The notes under the pieces were generated by a model, which was not told where the DNA came from, did no database searches, and saw nothing but the letters and a program-made list of their open reading frames with translations. The position numbers and the translations under genes were made by a program. A DNA stretch of 64,000 nt from Paenibacillus validus NBRC 15382 (GTDB lineage Bacteria > Bacillota > Bacilli > Paenibacillales > NBRC-103111): assembly GCF_004000985.1 (NCBI RefSeq), contig NZ_BIMH01000007.1, positions 116,826-180,825 on the forward strand. The letters are read 5' to 3'. How positions within the stretch are numbered: position 1 is the first letter of the stretch; each line of letters opens with the position of its first letter. Of this stretch, positions 8,813 to 18,068 are shown in pieces.

Positions 8813-9679
8813 TTATCTCACCTTCCTTTTGCTTTCGATGGATTCGAGGGCTTCTTCCCACTTGGCTTTGTTCAGCGAGCCTGCATGCCACGCGACGACA
8901 TTTTCCATGAAGGAAACGCCCGCGCCCTTGGTTGTCGTGGAAATAATGCAGATCGGCCTTCTCGGGGTAACGGGGTCTGCCGGAGGCAGGGACTCCAGCG
9001 CGCTGCATACCTCATACATGTCGTTGCCCTGGATTTCGATGACATCCCAGCCGAAAGCCCGCATTTTATCTCCAAGAGGATCGACGCTGACGGTATCCTT
9101 GGTCGGACCCGACATTTGCAGGTCATTCTTATCGATAATTGCTACCAGATTGCCCAGTTTAAATTGTCCGGCCGCCATGAAGGCTTCCCAGTTCGTGCCC
9201 TCCTGAAGCTCGCCGTCGCCAATAATGCAGAAGGTTCTCCAGTTGGCCTTGGACATTCTCGCGCCTAGCGCGAGGCCGGTGGCGAGGGGCATACCGTGCC
9301 CCAGCGAGCCTGTTGAGGCCTCGATGGCATCAATATATTTCCGGTTAGGGTGCATGCTGAACACCGCTGTGTCAAGCGATTCGAAATGTTCGACCATGTA
9401 GTCCATCGTGTACATTCCCATATCGGAATAGATTGTATAAAGCGCTTCGGCACAGTGGCCTTTACTCAAAATGAGCCGGTCTCTTTCTGCCCATTTCGGA
9501 TTTTTCGGATCGTAGTTCATGTATTTGTAATAGAGGGCAACGGCAACGTCCACGATGGACAATTCGCCGCCCAAATGACCGGCGGTGCCGATTCTGTAAA
9601 TAAAGGTACACAGATTTTTTCTGATTTCGACGGCCTTGTCTTCCAGTTTTTGAACCAGTTCCAAATCGACATTACTCAT
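8813..9679 (-). CDS. Transketolase, N-terminal (ThDP-binding) subunit
   Basis: First half of the split transketolase, 288 residues. The thiamine-diphosphate motif is GDGELQEG at 154-161 with DKND from 183. SKGH at 72-75 and GSLGHGMPLATGLALGARM from 124 are diagnostic of transketolase. The start is MSNVDLEL, preceded by AAAGGAGAT seven bases upstream; an upstream in-frame codon would add twelve residues without a site. It is separated from its partner subunit by only three bases, so the two are almost certainly translated together. Confidence 0.9.
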   Translation of the reverse strand: MSNVDLELVQKLEDKAVEIRKNLCTFIYRIGTAGHLGGELSIVDVAVALYYKYMNYDPKNPKWAERDRLILSKGHCAEALYTIYSDMGMYTMDYMVEHFESLDTAVFSMHPNRKYIDAIEASTGSLGHGMPLATGLALGARMSKANWRTFCIIGDGELQEGTNWEAFMAAGQFKLGNLVAIIDKNDLQMSGPTKDTVSVDPLGDKMRAFGWDVIEIQGNDMYEVCSALESLPPADPVTPRRPICIISTTTKGAGVSFMENVVAWHAGSLNKAKWEEALESIESKRKVR

Positions 9680-9727
9680 CGTTGAGATCTCCTTTGTACA
9701 TCGCAGATTGATCAATCGCCAAGCTCG

Positions 9728-10777
9728 TTAATCTTCGTTGCATTGGATAAGCACCTTCGTATAGTTGCCGCTAACATGGGCAGCGAATGCCTCTTCCCCC
9801 TGAGCCAACGGGAAAACTTTCTGCGTAAACGGTTTCAAATCAAGCTTCGGCAGCAGCTGAACGGCCCGGGGAAACGCATACGGAGCCACGAAGATACCCG
9901 AAACCGTAAGCTCGTTCCAATAGCATTTGTCGTACAGATTGAACGGCATCTCATAGTCCTTCGGGAACATCGCGATATAGAGCACGGTGCCGCCTCTTGC
10001 CGCAATGTCGCATGCCGCGTTGGCGGCTCTGGGAGAACCGGAAGCTTCAATAACCAGATCGAAGCCTCGCCCTCCGGTAATTTTCCTGGATTCCTCCCGG
10101 ACATCCTGGTTTACCGGGTCGATCACATGCTCGGCTCCAAATTCCAGGGCCAAGTCCCGCCTGTTCTGGATCGGCTCGATGAGTGTCAGGGAGGTGGCGC
10201 CAAACCTCTTGATCAGTTGAAGGGTCAGCAGACCGATGGGGCCGCCGCCTGAAATGGCCACGCGATGCCCCGCCTTCATGTTCGCCTTGTCCACAATTCT
10301 TACCGCAATCGACACAGGCTCCAGAAGGCAGGCTTCCTTCAAGCTAACATCGTCAGGAATTTTCCATACCTGGGATTCATGCCAGACGATCGATTCGGAC
10401 ATGCCGGGTCTGTTATACTCCATCATATGTTCGCAAAACTGCTCCTGCCCGTTCAGGCAATAATAGCAGGTGCCGCAAAATCTCAAGAAGTTGCCCGCTA
10501 CCCTGTCGCCGACCTTCAGCCCTTTCTTAACGGCTTTTGGCCCGAGGGCCACGATGGTGCCGGAAACCTCATGACCGAGCCCGAACGGCGGTTCCAAATC
10601 GAATATGCCTTCCACCAGGTGCGGATCGGAACCGCAGATGGAACAATAGGCGACCTTGATTTTGACATCCTCGTCCCCCATCTCCTGCTCGGGAATTTCG
10701 ATGACCTGAACGCGCCCTCTTGTTGCTTCATTGGGGTCTTTCAAGCTGCCTATTTTCACTGCCGCAATCGTTTTCAC
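9728..10777 (-). CDS. Zinc-dependent alcohol/polyol dehydrogenase
   Basis: Medium-chain dehydrogenase, 349 residues, predicted to oxidise a secondary alcohol of a sugar or polyol with NAD. Catalytic zinc ligands lie in CSICGSDPH (C45) and GLGHE (H69, E70). The structural zinc loop FCGTCYYCLNGQEQFCEHM is intact, as is the Rossmann motif SGGGPIGLLTLQL. GTG start with AAGGAG ten bases upstream. It lies between the SDR and the transketolase genes, so its product probably feeds the transketolase either directly or after phosphorylation elsewhere. No kinase gene is present in the cluster. Confidence 0.9.
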   Translation of the reverse strand: MKTIAAVKIGSLKDPNEATRGRVQVIEIPEQEMGDEDVKIKVAYCSICGSDPHLVEGIFDLEPPFGLGHEVSGTIVALGPKAVKKGLKVGDRVAGNFLRFCGTCYYCLNGQEQFCEHMMEYNRPGMSESIVWHESQVWKIPDDVSLKEACLLEPVSIAVRIVDKANMKAGHRVAISGGGPIGLLTLQLIKRFGATSLTLIEPIQNRRDLALEFGAEHVIDPVNQDVREESRKITGGRGFDLVIEASGSPRAANAACDIAARGGTVLYIAMFPKDYEMPFNLYDKCYWNELTVSGIFVAPYAFPRAVQLLPKLDLKPFTQKVFPLAQGEEAFAAHVSGNYTKVLIQCNED

Positions 10778-10794
10778 AGAGGCTGATCTCCTTT

Positions 10795-11580
10795 TTACAA
10801 TGTAGTGGCAAACCCGCCGTCGACGTTAATGGTCCAGCCGTTGATGTAATCCGAGGCGCGGCTTGCCAGGAACACAGCCGTTCCCATCAGATCGGAAGGC
10901 ACACCCCAGCGCTCACTGGGAATACGGTTTGTAATTTTGTCATAGTATGCTTTATCCTCGTGCAATTCCTTATTGACGTCGGTAGCCAAAAAGCCGGGGG
11001 CGATCGCGTTCGTTTGAATATTGTACGGGCCTGCTTCATTGGCAAACACTTTCGTCAACCCTACAATGGCATGCTTGCTGGTCGTATAGGGCGGGCATTT
11101 TTTGTCGGCGGTAAAAGCGAGCGCCGAAGCAATATTGATAATCTTGCCCGATTTCTGCTTGACCATCTCCTTCACCACCCGATGGCTCAAGTAATAGACG
11201 GCATTCAAATTAATATCCATAATTTTTTGCCACGCCGCATCCGGATAGTCCAGAAACTCGCCGAACATGCTGGCGCCGGCATTGTTGACGAGAATGTCAA
11301 TTTTCCCATACTGCTCCATGCAGGAATGGACTACACGCTCGATGTAAGATTTGTCGGTCAAATCCCCTTGCAGAAACGCGACCTTCCGGCCGGTTTCTTC
11401 GATAAGCCGCTTGACCTCGGATACGTCATCCGTAAAATGAGGGATGAACAGATCCGCGCCTGCTTTGGCAAAGGCGACCGCGTACGCCATGCCAAGGTTC
11501 TGGTTGGCGCCGGTTACCATGGCGACCTTGCCTTTCAACGAAAATGCATCCAATGAAAAATCTGCGAGTCCCTGTGACAT
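10795..11580 (-). CDS. Short-chain dehydrogenase/reductase
   Basis: Classical SDR, 261 residues, acting on an alcohol or ketone with NAD(P). The cofactor motif TGANQNLGMA starts at residue 23, NNAG is at 100-103, the catalytic serine is about S153 and the YTTSK motif gives Y166/K170. The IRVNAIAPGF-type substrate loop appears as IQTNAIAPGFLATDVN. First gene of the transketolase operon, with an AraC-type operator 67-93 bases upstream of its start. ATG start with GAGAGGTG upstream. The substrate is likely the same sugar or polyol carried by the neighbouring importer. Confidence 0.9.
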   Translation of the reverse strand: MSQGLADFSLDAFSLKGKVAMVTGANQNLGMAYAVAFAKAGADLFIPHFTDDVSEVKRLIEETGRKVAFLQGDLTDKSYIERVVHSCMEQYGKIDILVNNAGASMFGEFLDYPDAAWQKIMDINLNAVYYLSHRVVKEMVKQKSGKIINIASALAFTADKKCPPYTTSKHAIVGLTKVFANEAGPYNIQTNAIAPGFLATDVNKELHEDKAYYDKITNRIPSERWGVPSDLMGTAVFLASRASDYINGWTINVDGGFATTL

Positions 11581-11619
11581 GCTGGCACCTCTCTTTATAT
11601 GAAATGAATTTATATATTG

Positions 11620-11673
11620 ATTTTACTGATTCGTCCGGCGGATTGGGTGTGCTTTTTTTAGAAATACGTGTGC
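11620..11673 (-). promoter_or_regulatory. AraC-type direct-repeat operator and promoter of the SDR/transketolase operon
   Basis: On the minus strand two direct GCACAC half-sites (plus-strand GTGTGC at 11647-11652 and 11668-11673) are spaced exactly 21 bases, two helical turns. The first continues as GCACACGTATT, then an A-run, then the second repeat. A TAAAAT -10 box lies at 11620-11625, and no good -35 box is present, as expected for an activator-dependent promoter. The same arrangement recurs at 18069-18122. Confidence 0.75.
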
Positions 11674-11728
11674 ATTTTCATGTTTATGACGGGGGCCGCC
11701 AGCCCTCATCTGCACGAAACGATTCGGT

Positions 11729-11758
11729 TTGACAACGTTCTCATCCTAAAATTATAAT
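11729..11758 (+). promoter_or_regulatory. Sigma-A promoter of the AraC-type regulator
   Basis: TTGACA at 11729-11734 and TATAAT at 11753-11758, both perfect, separated by 18 bases. The regulator's ATG follows 39 bases later with GGAGGT before it. It is divergent from the activator-dependent SDR promoter. Confidence 0.85.
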
Positions 11759-11797
11759 GACTATATCCAGAATTTAACTACAATACGGAGGTAGGTT

Positions 11798-13393
11798 ATG
11801 GCTTCAAAAGTCATCCTGTATGCGGAAGATCATCTAAAGAGCATGTTCCGTGATTGCAGCACTGCAAACGCAAGCGGGTTTACCATCTCGTATAGGGCCG
11901 ATTCTTATGATGCTTGTGCTGAAAAAGCGGTGGAACTCGCTGCCGATGTGATCATTTTTCAAGTCACCCATCCCGTCTATAAAATCCAAAATTTTTTCCA
12001 TGACTTAGCGGTATTCAATATCTCCCCTATTCTGCTCATTTTTAATGTCATATCGGAAAATGAAATCGCTTACTCCGTTACGACCCATAAAGACATTCAT
12101 TATATGAATCAAATCAAACAGTTTTTCACCCATGCTTTAAGCCCGGCTTATCATTGTCGATTTAATTATATCGGGGAAGAAGAAGACTCCAACCTGATCA
12201 TGGATTCGAGGATTAAGAGGCTTGAAAAGACCGAATATTTGAACGATATATTGCGGGGAGTCACGAACAGCGAGTTTTTGTATTATAAGAAAAAGGCCGG
12301 TCTGAACCTGAATAATTCCGGGTATTATTTATATCTATGGAATTTGATGGAAATCGAATATGCGGATCACGATTTGAACAAAAATATTTACTACTTCGTC
12401 GGAGAGGAATTTGTAAACGAATGTCAGGAGGTGCTCGACGAATATGGAGGCGGCGAAGCTTTCTATATTAATCCGACCCGATTGTGCATCATGATCAATG
12501 ACTATGATTCCGTTAGCCAGGCCGGCAAGCAGTATAAGCTTCTTGATATTATCTCGAAGCTGAACAATGTAACCAATTGCAAAACAGCGTTCCGATATAT
12601 GAGCGGTTATATCAAAAATATAGAGGATATCCGGAGCGCTTACGAATCGTTTGACCGGTTGAAAATTTACAATTTTTTCTGCAGGGACGTTAAATTAATT
12701 ACCCAGGAGTACGTGAATTCCTTGCGTAAAGAAATCAACTATCACTATATTGATGACATGCTCCGTGAAATCAGGGAGCTGATCAATTACGATCTGTTCA
12801 ACCCTAAATTGAGCGAGCTGATCAAGAAACTGTTCCTGACTATTATTAAGCCAAGTCTCAACTACAATCTTTACTACTATTGCCACACATCCCTGTTATC
12901 CACGTTAAGCGATAAGTACGGCGATTTATACAATAAAAAAATAACCGACAGCAATGCCCCCAGCCAACTCTACTATTCTTCTATTGAACAAAAATGCTCC
13001 GAATTTATCGAATCCCTTCATTTGCTTAAAGCGGAGCTATCCATCAAAAATACGGTTAAAAACTCCATCGTATTTCAGGCCATCGAATTTATACATCAGC
13101 ACTACAGGGAAGATATCACGGTCCATTTCATTGCATCCAACTTAAATATAAGCAATTCCTATCTAAGTCAAATTTTCAAGAAGGAGCTGGGCATCAGCAT
13201 CATCAAATACATCATCACTTATCGCATACAAAAAGCCAAGGAGCTGATTGCCTCAAGCGACGAGCTGGTTTGCCATGTAGCCGCCAGAGTCGGTTTTTTT
13301 GAAGTCAAGCATTTTTCCAAAACGTTCAAAAAAGTGACCGGCTTATCCCCTATGCAGTACAAAAAACAGAATATGAAGGCCGGATATATTTAA
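11798..13393 (+). CDS. AraC-family transcriptional regulator with receiver-like N-terminus
   Basis: 531-residue DNA-binding regulator. The C-terminal 105 residues form the two helix-turn-helix AraC domain: DITVHFIASNLNISNSYLSQ, then VCHVAARVGFFEVKHFSKTF, then the terminal GLSPMQYKK. The N-terminal 110 residues look like a receiver fold, but the usual phospho-acceptor strand reads ADVIIFQVTHP, with glutamine in place of aspartate, so phosphorylation is unlikely. The middle of about 300 residues is family-unassigned. It lies between two minus-strand operons that share a direct-repeat operator, which makes it their probable activator. The gene is visibly richer in A and T than its neighbours. 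No histidine kinase is adjacent. Confidence 0.85.
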   Translation: MASKVILYAEDHLKSMFRDCSTANASGFTISYRADSYDACAEKAVELAADVIIFQVTHPVYKIQNFFHDLAVFNISPILLIFNVISENEIAYSVTTHKDIHYMNQIKQFFTHALSPAYHCRFNYIGEEEDSNLIMDSRIKRLEKTEYLNDILRGVTNSEFLYYKKKAGLNLNNSGYYLYLWNLMEIEYADHDLNKNIYYFVGEEFVNECQEVLDEYGGGEAFYINPTRLCIMINDYDSVSQAGKQYKLLDIISKLNNVTNCKTAFRYMSGYIKNIEDIRSAYESFDRLKIYNFFCRDVKLITQEYVNSLRKEINYHYIDDMLREIRELINYDLFNPKLSELIKKLFLTIIKPSLNYNLYYYCHTSLLSTLSDKYGDLYNKKITDSNAPSQLYYSSIEQKCSEFIESLHLLKAELSIKNTVKNSIVFQAIEFIHQHYREDITVHFIASNLNISNSYLSQIFKKELGISIIKYIITYRIQKAKELIASSDELVCHVAARVGFFEVKHFSKTFKKVTGLSPMQYKKQNMKAGYI

Positions 13394-13404
13394 GGATACG
13401 GCGA

Positions 13405-13446
13405 AAATGCCCTAGCTCACCGATAAGTTACGGAGTTAGGGCATTT
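13405..13446. terminator. Bidirectional terminator between araC-type gene and permease gene
   Basis: AAATGCCCTAGCTC at 13405-13418 pairs with GAGTTAGGGCATTT at 13433-13446 (one mismatch or G-U). It sits between the convergent ends of the regulator and the importer operon, with T-rich flanks on both sides. Confidence 0.75.
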
Positions 13447-13454
13447 CATTTCAC

Positions 13455-14399
13455 TTATACAGCATGGGCAACCCGGGCCTTGCGAACATAGTAATCCCAG
13501 CCAATCACGACCACCAAAAGAATACCTTTGAGAAGGGCTTGATAGAACGATTGCACATTGAGCAAAGCCAGAGAGTTATCCAGAATGCCTAGTATAAACA
13601 GCCCCATTACGGCCCGAGTGGCGCTTCCCTCTCCTCCGGCCAGGCTCGTTCCGCCAATCACGACACTGGAAATGACCGTTAAGGCAGCGGCTCCGCCCAC
13701 AAACGGCGAGGCCGAATTCAACATGCCGGTGAGCAGAATGCCGCCCATGGAAGCAGAGACACCGGAAATAACGAAAACGCTAATCTTATAAAACGGAACA
13801 GCAATTCCCGTTAGCTCCGCCACTTTGACATCTCCGCCCACGGCATATACATTACGTCCGTACTTGGTTTTGCGAAGTACGTATTCCGAAATCACATAGA
13901 ATATGACAAAGATCCAAATGAGGTTGGGAATCCAAAGCGTTGTCTCGTTGCCAAGCCAGTTTAAAATCGGATCCTGCGTCATAATCGGTTTTCCACTCGA
14001 TATTTTGAGAGCCAGACCGTTGTAAAAAAACATGGCGCATAACGTGACGATAAAGGAGTTCAGGCGCATCACGCTGACTAACAGACCCGAGAGCAAGCCG
14101 ATCAAGGCGCCAGCCAGCAGCGTGATCAAAATAGCGGCCATCATGCCTGTATAGGATGACATTTTCACCAGAAATATGCCTGAAAACGCCATCACTGCAC
14201 CTATCGACAGGTCGAATTCCTTGATCAAAATGACAAACGTCATCGCAAACGCCATAATTCCGTAAATACTGATCTGCATAATTAAATTATTGATGTTCTG
14301 GAACGTTAGAAAATAAGGCGCACAGAAGGAGGCGATAACAAACATCCCGATTAAGATAAGCAATACTTTTTGTTCGTACACGTTTCTTAAGACGCTCAT
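13455..14399 (-). CDS. Sugar ABC transporter permease (RbsC-like)
   Basis: Integral membrane permease of the ribose/xylose/galactose-type importer family, 314 residues and about eight to ten hydrophobic helices. The family loop GGTSLAGGEGSATRAVMG, which contacts the ATPase, is clear, as is AVGGDVKVAELTGI. ATG start with GGAGGTAAAAG upstream. It is the last of four importer genes, five bases after a second, different permease, so the channel is probably a heterodimer. Substrate unknown, but the importer shares an operator with the transketolase operon. Confidence 0.9.
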   Translation of the reverse strand: MSVLRNVYEQKVLLILIGMFVIASFCAPYFLTFQNINNLIMQISIYGIMAFAMTFVILIKEFDLSIGAVMAFSGIFLVKMSSYTGMMAAILITLLAGALIGLLSGLLVSVMRLNSFIVTLCAMFFYNGLALKISSGKPIMTQDPILNWLGNETTLWIPNLIWIFVIFYVISEYVLRKTKYGRNVYAVGGDVKVAELTGIAVPFYKISVFVISGVSASMGGILLTGMLNSASPFVGGAAALTVISSVVIGGTSLAGGEGSATRAVMGLFILGILDNSLALLNVQSFYQALLKGILLVVVIGWDYYVRKARVAHAV

Positions 14400-14404
14400 T
14401 TCTT

Positions 14405-15403
14405 TTACCTCCTGCGAATACCCCTGGTTTCTTTACGTTTATCCAAAATGAGAGCCGCAATAATGATGAGCCCCTTCGCCATCATCTGGTCAAAATTGCT
14501 TAACCCGACGAGAACAAAAAGATTGCTGAGTACCCCGATTAACAGTACGCCTATCATCGTGCGAATGATGTTTCCTTCGCCGCCGGCCAAGCTCGTTCCG
14601 CCTATCGCAACTGCCGCAATAACATCTAATTCGAAGCCGACTCCGGCTACGGGAGATGCGCTGACTGTTTGCGAGCTTCGAATAAAACCACCGATCGCGA
14701 CTAACACGGCCGCTACAATGTATGTAATCGTCCGAATCCGATGAATAGGAATACCGGACAAACGGGCGGCTTCCGGATTGGCTCCCGTTAAATAGATAGA
14801 CCGGCCTAAGGAAGTGTTTTGTAAAATCACATGCAGGATGACCGCGCAAACGATCATCAGGATGACAGGGGAAGGGAGACCTAACACTTGCCCGTAGCCA
14901 AACCATTTAAACAGCGGATCTTCTTGCAGCATAAGCGTAAATCCTTTGGTATACATAAGAGCCAGGGCGGATAATATCGTTCCCGTACCAAAGGTAATCA
15001 TAATCGAAGCTCCAAAGTCGCCTTTAATGAGACGAAGGATCGAACCATTCATGATCCCAATGATAACGGCTATGCCTATAACCGTGATAACGGACCCTAC
15101 CGTACCCAGGACGGGAAGAAGCCCCACCGCAAGCACGCAGCTAAGCGATAAGATGCCGGCGATCGATAAGTCAAAAAAACCGGCAATTACAACAAACGTC
15201 ATCCCGAGCGCGCCCAATCCCAGAACAGAGATTTGAGTCAGTACGTTGATGATGTTCCCTTTCGACCAAAACACAGGGGATAACAACGAGCCGATGACGA
15301 GTAACAGACACAGGGCCAGGACCGGGCCGAAATCGGCTAATCCCATTCGTTGTTTAATCCGACTGACAGAGGTCTGATTTTGCGCAGCTGTAACCGTATC
15401 CAC
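14405..15403 (-). CDS. Sugar ABC transporter permease (RbsC-like), second subunit
   Basis: Second membrane subunit of the importer, with the same IGGTSLAGGEGNIIRTMIG loop and LTGANPEAARLSGIPIHRI. Start choice: AGAAAGG lies nine bases before the GTG at 15403 (332 residues). An ATG at 15412 abuts that site directly, and an ATG at 15433 overlaps the upstream ATPase gene by 14 bases. I favour the GTG. Ends five bases before the next permease gene. Confidence 0.85.
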   Translation of the reverse strand: MDTVTAAQNQTSVSRIKQRMGLADFGPVLALCLLLVIGSLLSPVFWSKGNIINVLTQISVLGLGALGMTFVVIAGFFDLSIAGILSLSCVLAVGLLPVLGTVGSVITVIGIAVIIGIMNGSILRLIKGDFGASIMITFGTGTILSALALMYTKGFTLMLQEDPLFKWFGYGQVLGLPSPVILMIVCAVILHVILQNTSLGRSIYLTGANPEAARLSGIPIHRIRTITYIVAAVLVAIGGFIRSSQTVSASPVAGVGFELDVIAAVAIGGTSLAGGEGNIIRTMIGVLLIGVLSNLFVLVGLSNFDQMMAKGLIIIAALILDKRKETRGIRRR

Positions 15404-15419
15404 TGTATCCATCCTTTCT

Positions 15420-16898
15420 CTAAATAAGCGCATGCTTCAAGATGCTCTCGGCACTCGCTTCGGACTGAAACATTTCCCCCTTAATTCTTCCTTCATGAAG
15501 AACGACCAGGCGATCGCTTAAGGCAATCAGCTCTTCCCAATCCGATGAAATGAGCACAACCGCCTTCCCCCTCCGGGTGAGTTCCCGGATAACCAGGTAG
15601 ATTTCTCTCCGCGCCCCGACATCCACGCCACGGGTAGGTTCGTCCAGAATGAGAATATCCGCATCGGAAAATAAATATTTGGCCACGACAACCTTCTGTT
15701 GATTGCCGCCGCTAAGATTCAGCGCAATTTGTTCGATCGAGGGCGTCTTGATGTTAAGCTGCGTGACGAGATTCTCGGAAGCTTGGCGTTCCGCCTTTGA
15801 CTTGATAAATCCCCACTTGACGATTTTACGTATCGCCGCCATCGTGAAATTTAACCGGAGCGGGAATTTTGTAATTAACCCATGGTCCTTCCGATCTTCC
15901 GGAACCAGGGCGATCCCGAGTGCAATGGCTTTGCGCGGATTCTGGATATCGACCCGGGTCCCTTTATACCTGATTTCACCTTGATCATAGCGGTCTGCGC
16001 CAAAAATACAACGGGCAATCTCCGTTCTTCCCGAGCCGACTAACCCGGCCAACCCTACGATTTCTCCGCGTTTTACATCGAAGGAAATATCGTGCAGCTT
16101 ATTTTTTAAACTTAACCCTTTGACCGATAAAATCTCTTCGCCAAGCTCGATAAACTCGCGCGCGGGATATTCTTCATTCAGATCGCGGCCCACGATTCCG
16201 CGTATGATTTGATCTTTGTCCGTATCGGCGACAAGCCTCGTCTCTACGACCTGGCCATCGCGCATAATCGTTATTCGGTTACAGATCGTAAAAATTTCTT
16301 CCAGCCGATGGGAGATGTAAATAACGGTCACTCCTTTGGCCGTTAAGGAGCTGATCGTATCGAACAGCTGGGACAATTCGGGCCCGCTCAATACAGCCGA
16401 CGGTTCATCCATGATAATGAGGTCGGCTTCAAACGACAGCGCTTTCGCAATTTCGACCAGCTGCATTTGCGCCACGCTCAGGTTTCTCACGATCGTATTC
16501 GGACTCAGATTAGTACCGATCTGCTTCAACAGGGCGGCCGCTTGTTGATTGACCTGCTTCCAGTCAATGTTATGGGACTTGCCGAATAACCGCCCCAAGA
16601 AGATGTTTTCGGCGATGGACAAGGCCGGAACAAGGCTAAGCTCCTGATGAATAATGGCGATTCCCTTCTGCTGAGCAGCCAGCGGAGAGCTAAAGCTTAC
16701 CCGTTCTCCTTGAAAAAGGATCTCTCCCTCATCCGGCTGGATGACGCCCGACAATACCTTCATTAACGTGGACTTCCCGGCCCCGTTAGCGCCCAGCAAA
16801 CCGTGAACCTCTCCTTTTTTGACAATTAAATTGATGTCCTGAAGAGCATTCACGCCTGGAAACGATTTGCTTATCCCTTTCATCTCTAATACATCCAT
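15420..16898 (-). CDS. Sugar ABC transporter ATP-binding protein (RbsA-like, two domains)
   Basis: Tandem ATPase, 492 residues, powering the importer. The first Walker A is GANGAGKST at 36-44 and the first Walker B is LIIMDEPSAVL. The second half carries LSGGNQQKVVVAKYL and ILILDEPTRGVDVGARREIY, while its Walker A is degenerate (GLVGSGRTE), as is normal for RbsA/MglA proteins. The ATG at MDVLEMKGIS has AGGTG seven bases upstream; an earlier in-frame ATG adds seven residues. Follows the binding-protein gene and precedes the two permeases. Confidence 0.9.
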   Translation of the reverse strand: MDVLEMKGISKSFPGVNALQDINLIVKKGEVHGLLGANGAGKSTLMKVLSGVIQPDEGEILFQGERVSFSSPLAAQQKGIAIIHQELSLVPALSIAENIFLGRLFGKSHNIDWKQVNQQAAALLKQIGTNLSPNTIVRNLSVAQMQLVEIAKALSFEADLIIMDEPSAVLSGPELSQLFDTISSLTAKGVTVIYISHRLEEIFTICNRITIMRDGQVVETRLVADTDKDQIIRGIVGRDLNEEYPAREFIELGEEILSVKGLSLKNKLHDISFDVKRGEIVGLAGLVGSGRTEIARCIFGADRYDQGEIRYKGTRVDIQNPRKAIALGIALVPEDRKDHGLITKFPLRLNFTMAAIRKIVKWGFIKSKAERQASENLVTQLNIKTPSIEQIALNLSGGNQQKVVVAKYLFSDADILILDEPTRGVDVGARREIYLVIRELTRRGKAVVLISSDWEELIALSDRLVVLHEGRIKGEMFQSEASAESILKHALI

Positions 16899-16971
16899 GG
16901 ATGAACACCTGCAATCCATTCATATTTTAATCAACCGGCTCTTTCAGGCATGTAGCCCTGACGGGTGCCCG

Positions 16972-17952
16972 TCAATAGGTCGGGGTGTAACCGGCTAAGT
17001 TTGCTCTCGTAAGCTTCCCTGTCGGAACATAAATCGCTTTTTCTACCGGTTTTTTCTCTATGGCAGCCAAAGCCACTTCGATCTCTTTCTGAGCGGTCCA
17101 GACTAAATCTTCCGTAACCGTTCCATACATGTCTCCTTGCTCGAGAGCTTTGACCGCTTCTTTCGTTCCACCGAACCCGATCACTTTGACTTGGTCCGTC
17201 TTTCCCGCCTGCTTAATCGCCTGAATAGCCCCCATCGCCATGTCGTCATTATGGACGAACACACCGTTCAAATCCGGATACTTGGATAAGAAGTCCTGCA
17301 TAATGGATAAAGCTTTGGCACGGTCCCACTGCGAGGTTTGAATATTCAGCACGTTGATGTTCTTGCCTTGCAAGCCCTCTTTAAATCCGGCCGTACGATC
17401 CTGTACCGTAATCCCCGGCGCACCTTCAATGATCACGACATTACCGCCGGCGCTCCCCAGGGCCTCGGCCATTAACTCGCCTGCGAGCTTACCGGCGGCG
17501 ATGTTGTCCGGACCTACAAACGACGTAATATAGGGATCTGCCTGCTTCGATACCGGCAGCGTCCCGATGATTACGGGGATTCCCGCATCATGAAATTGCT
17601 TTAAGCTGGGAACGATTCCCTCGGGATCTATGACGTTCACAAGAACGGCGCCAACACGCTGCGACAGCAAATTTTTAGCTTGCGTAGCCTGCGTGAAGGG
17701 ATCGAATTGGGCATCCATATTGACAATCTCGGCCCCTGCTGTCTTGGCGTCTTGTTCCGCTTTGTTAATAATGACCTGTACCGGCGGGATGGATGTCGTG
17801 GACCACAAGGCGCCGATCTTTTTATTGCCCGCCTGACTATTGCCGGATGAATTTGCCTGGTTTGCCGTATTTGCCGGGTTTGATGTACCGCATCCTGTAA
17901 GGAGCAACGCAACGAGTAATACACTTGCAACGACACTAGTTATTTTTTTCAT
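16972..17952 (-). CDS. Sugar ABC transporter substrate-binding lipoprotein (RbsB-like)
   Basis: Extracellular lipid-anchored binding protein, 326 residues. The signal peptide MKKITSVVASVLLVALLLTGC has a lipobox at LLTGC, followed by an S/N/Q-rich linker. The mature part is a periplasmic-binding type-1 fold (IGALWSTTSIPPVQVIINKA at its start, GVFVHNDDMAMGAIQAIK in the second lobe). The ligand is a sugar or sugar alcohol by family. First gene of the importer operon, with GGAGGAG upstream and a leader of about 110 bases after the AraC-type promoter. Confidence 0.9.
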   Translation of the reverse strand: MKKITSVVASVLLVALLLTGCGTSNPANTANQANSSGNSQAGNKKIGALWSTTSIPPVQVIINKAEQDAKTAGAEIVNMDAQFDPFTQATQAKNLLSQRVGAVLVNVIDPEGIVPSLKQFHDAGIPVIIGTLPVSKQADPYITSFVGPDNIAAGKLAGELMAEALGSAGGNVVIIEGAPGITVQDRTAGFKEGLQGKNINVLNIQTSQWDRAKALSIMQDFLSKYPDLNGVFVHNDDMAMGAIQAIKQAGKTDQVKVIGFGGTKEAVKALEQGDMYGTVTEDLVWTAQKEIEVALAAIEKKPVEKAIYVPTGKLTRANLAGYTPTY

Positions 17953-18068
17953 CTTTCTCCTCCAAATTATATAAGTAATAGAATCAGATAATAATACGCT
18001 TACATTTTTAAGTTTTCTAACCGCCCCGGATCATTTCCCCCCATTGGTTTATTGTTTTTACTACTTGT

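Noticed and set aside
8813..9679. Sulfo-transketolase (sulfoquinovose) pathway
   Set aside because: A split transketolase alone is not enough; no sulfosugar isomerase, sulfoacetaldehyde enzyme or sulfonate exporter is present.
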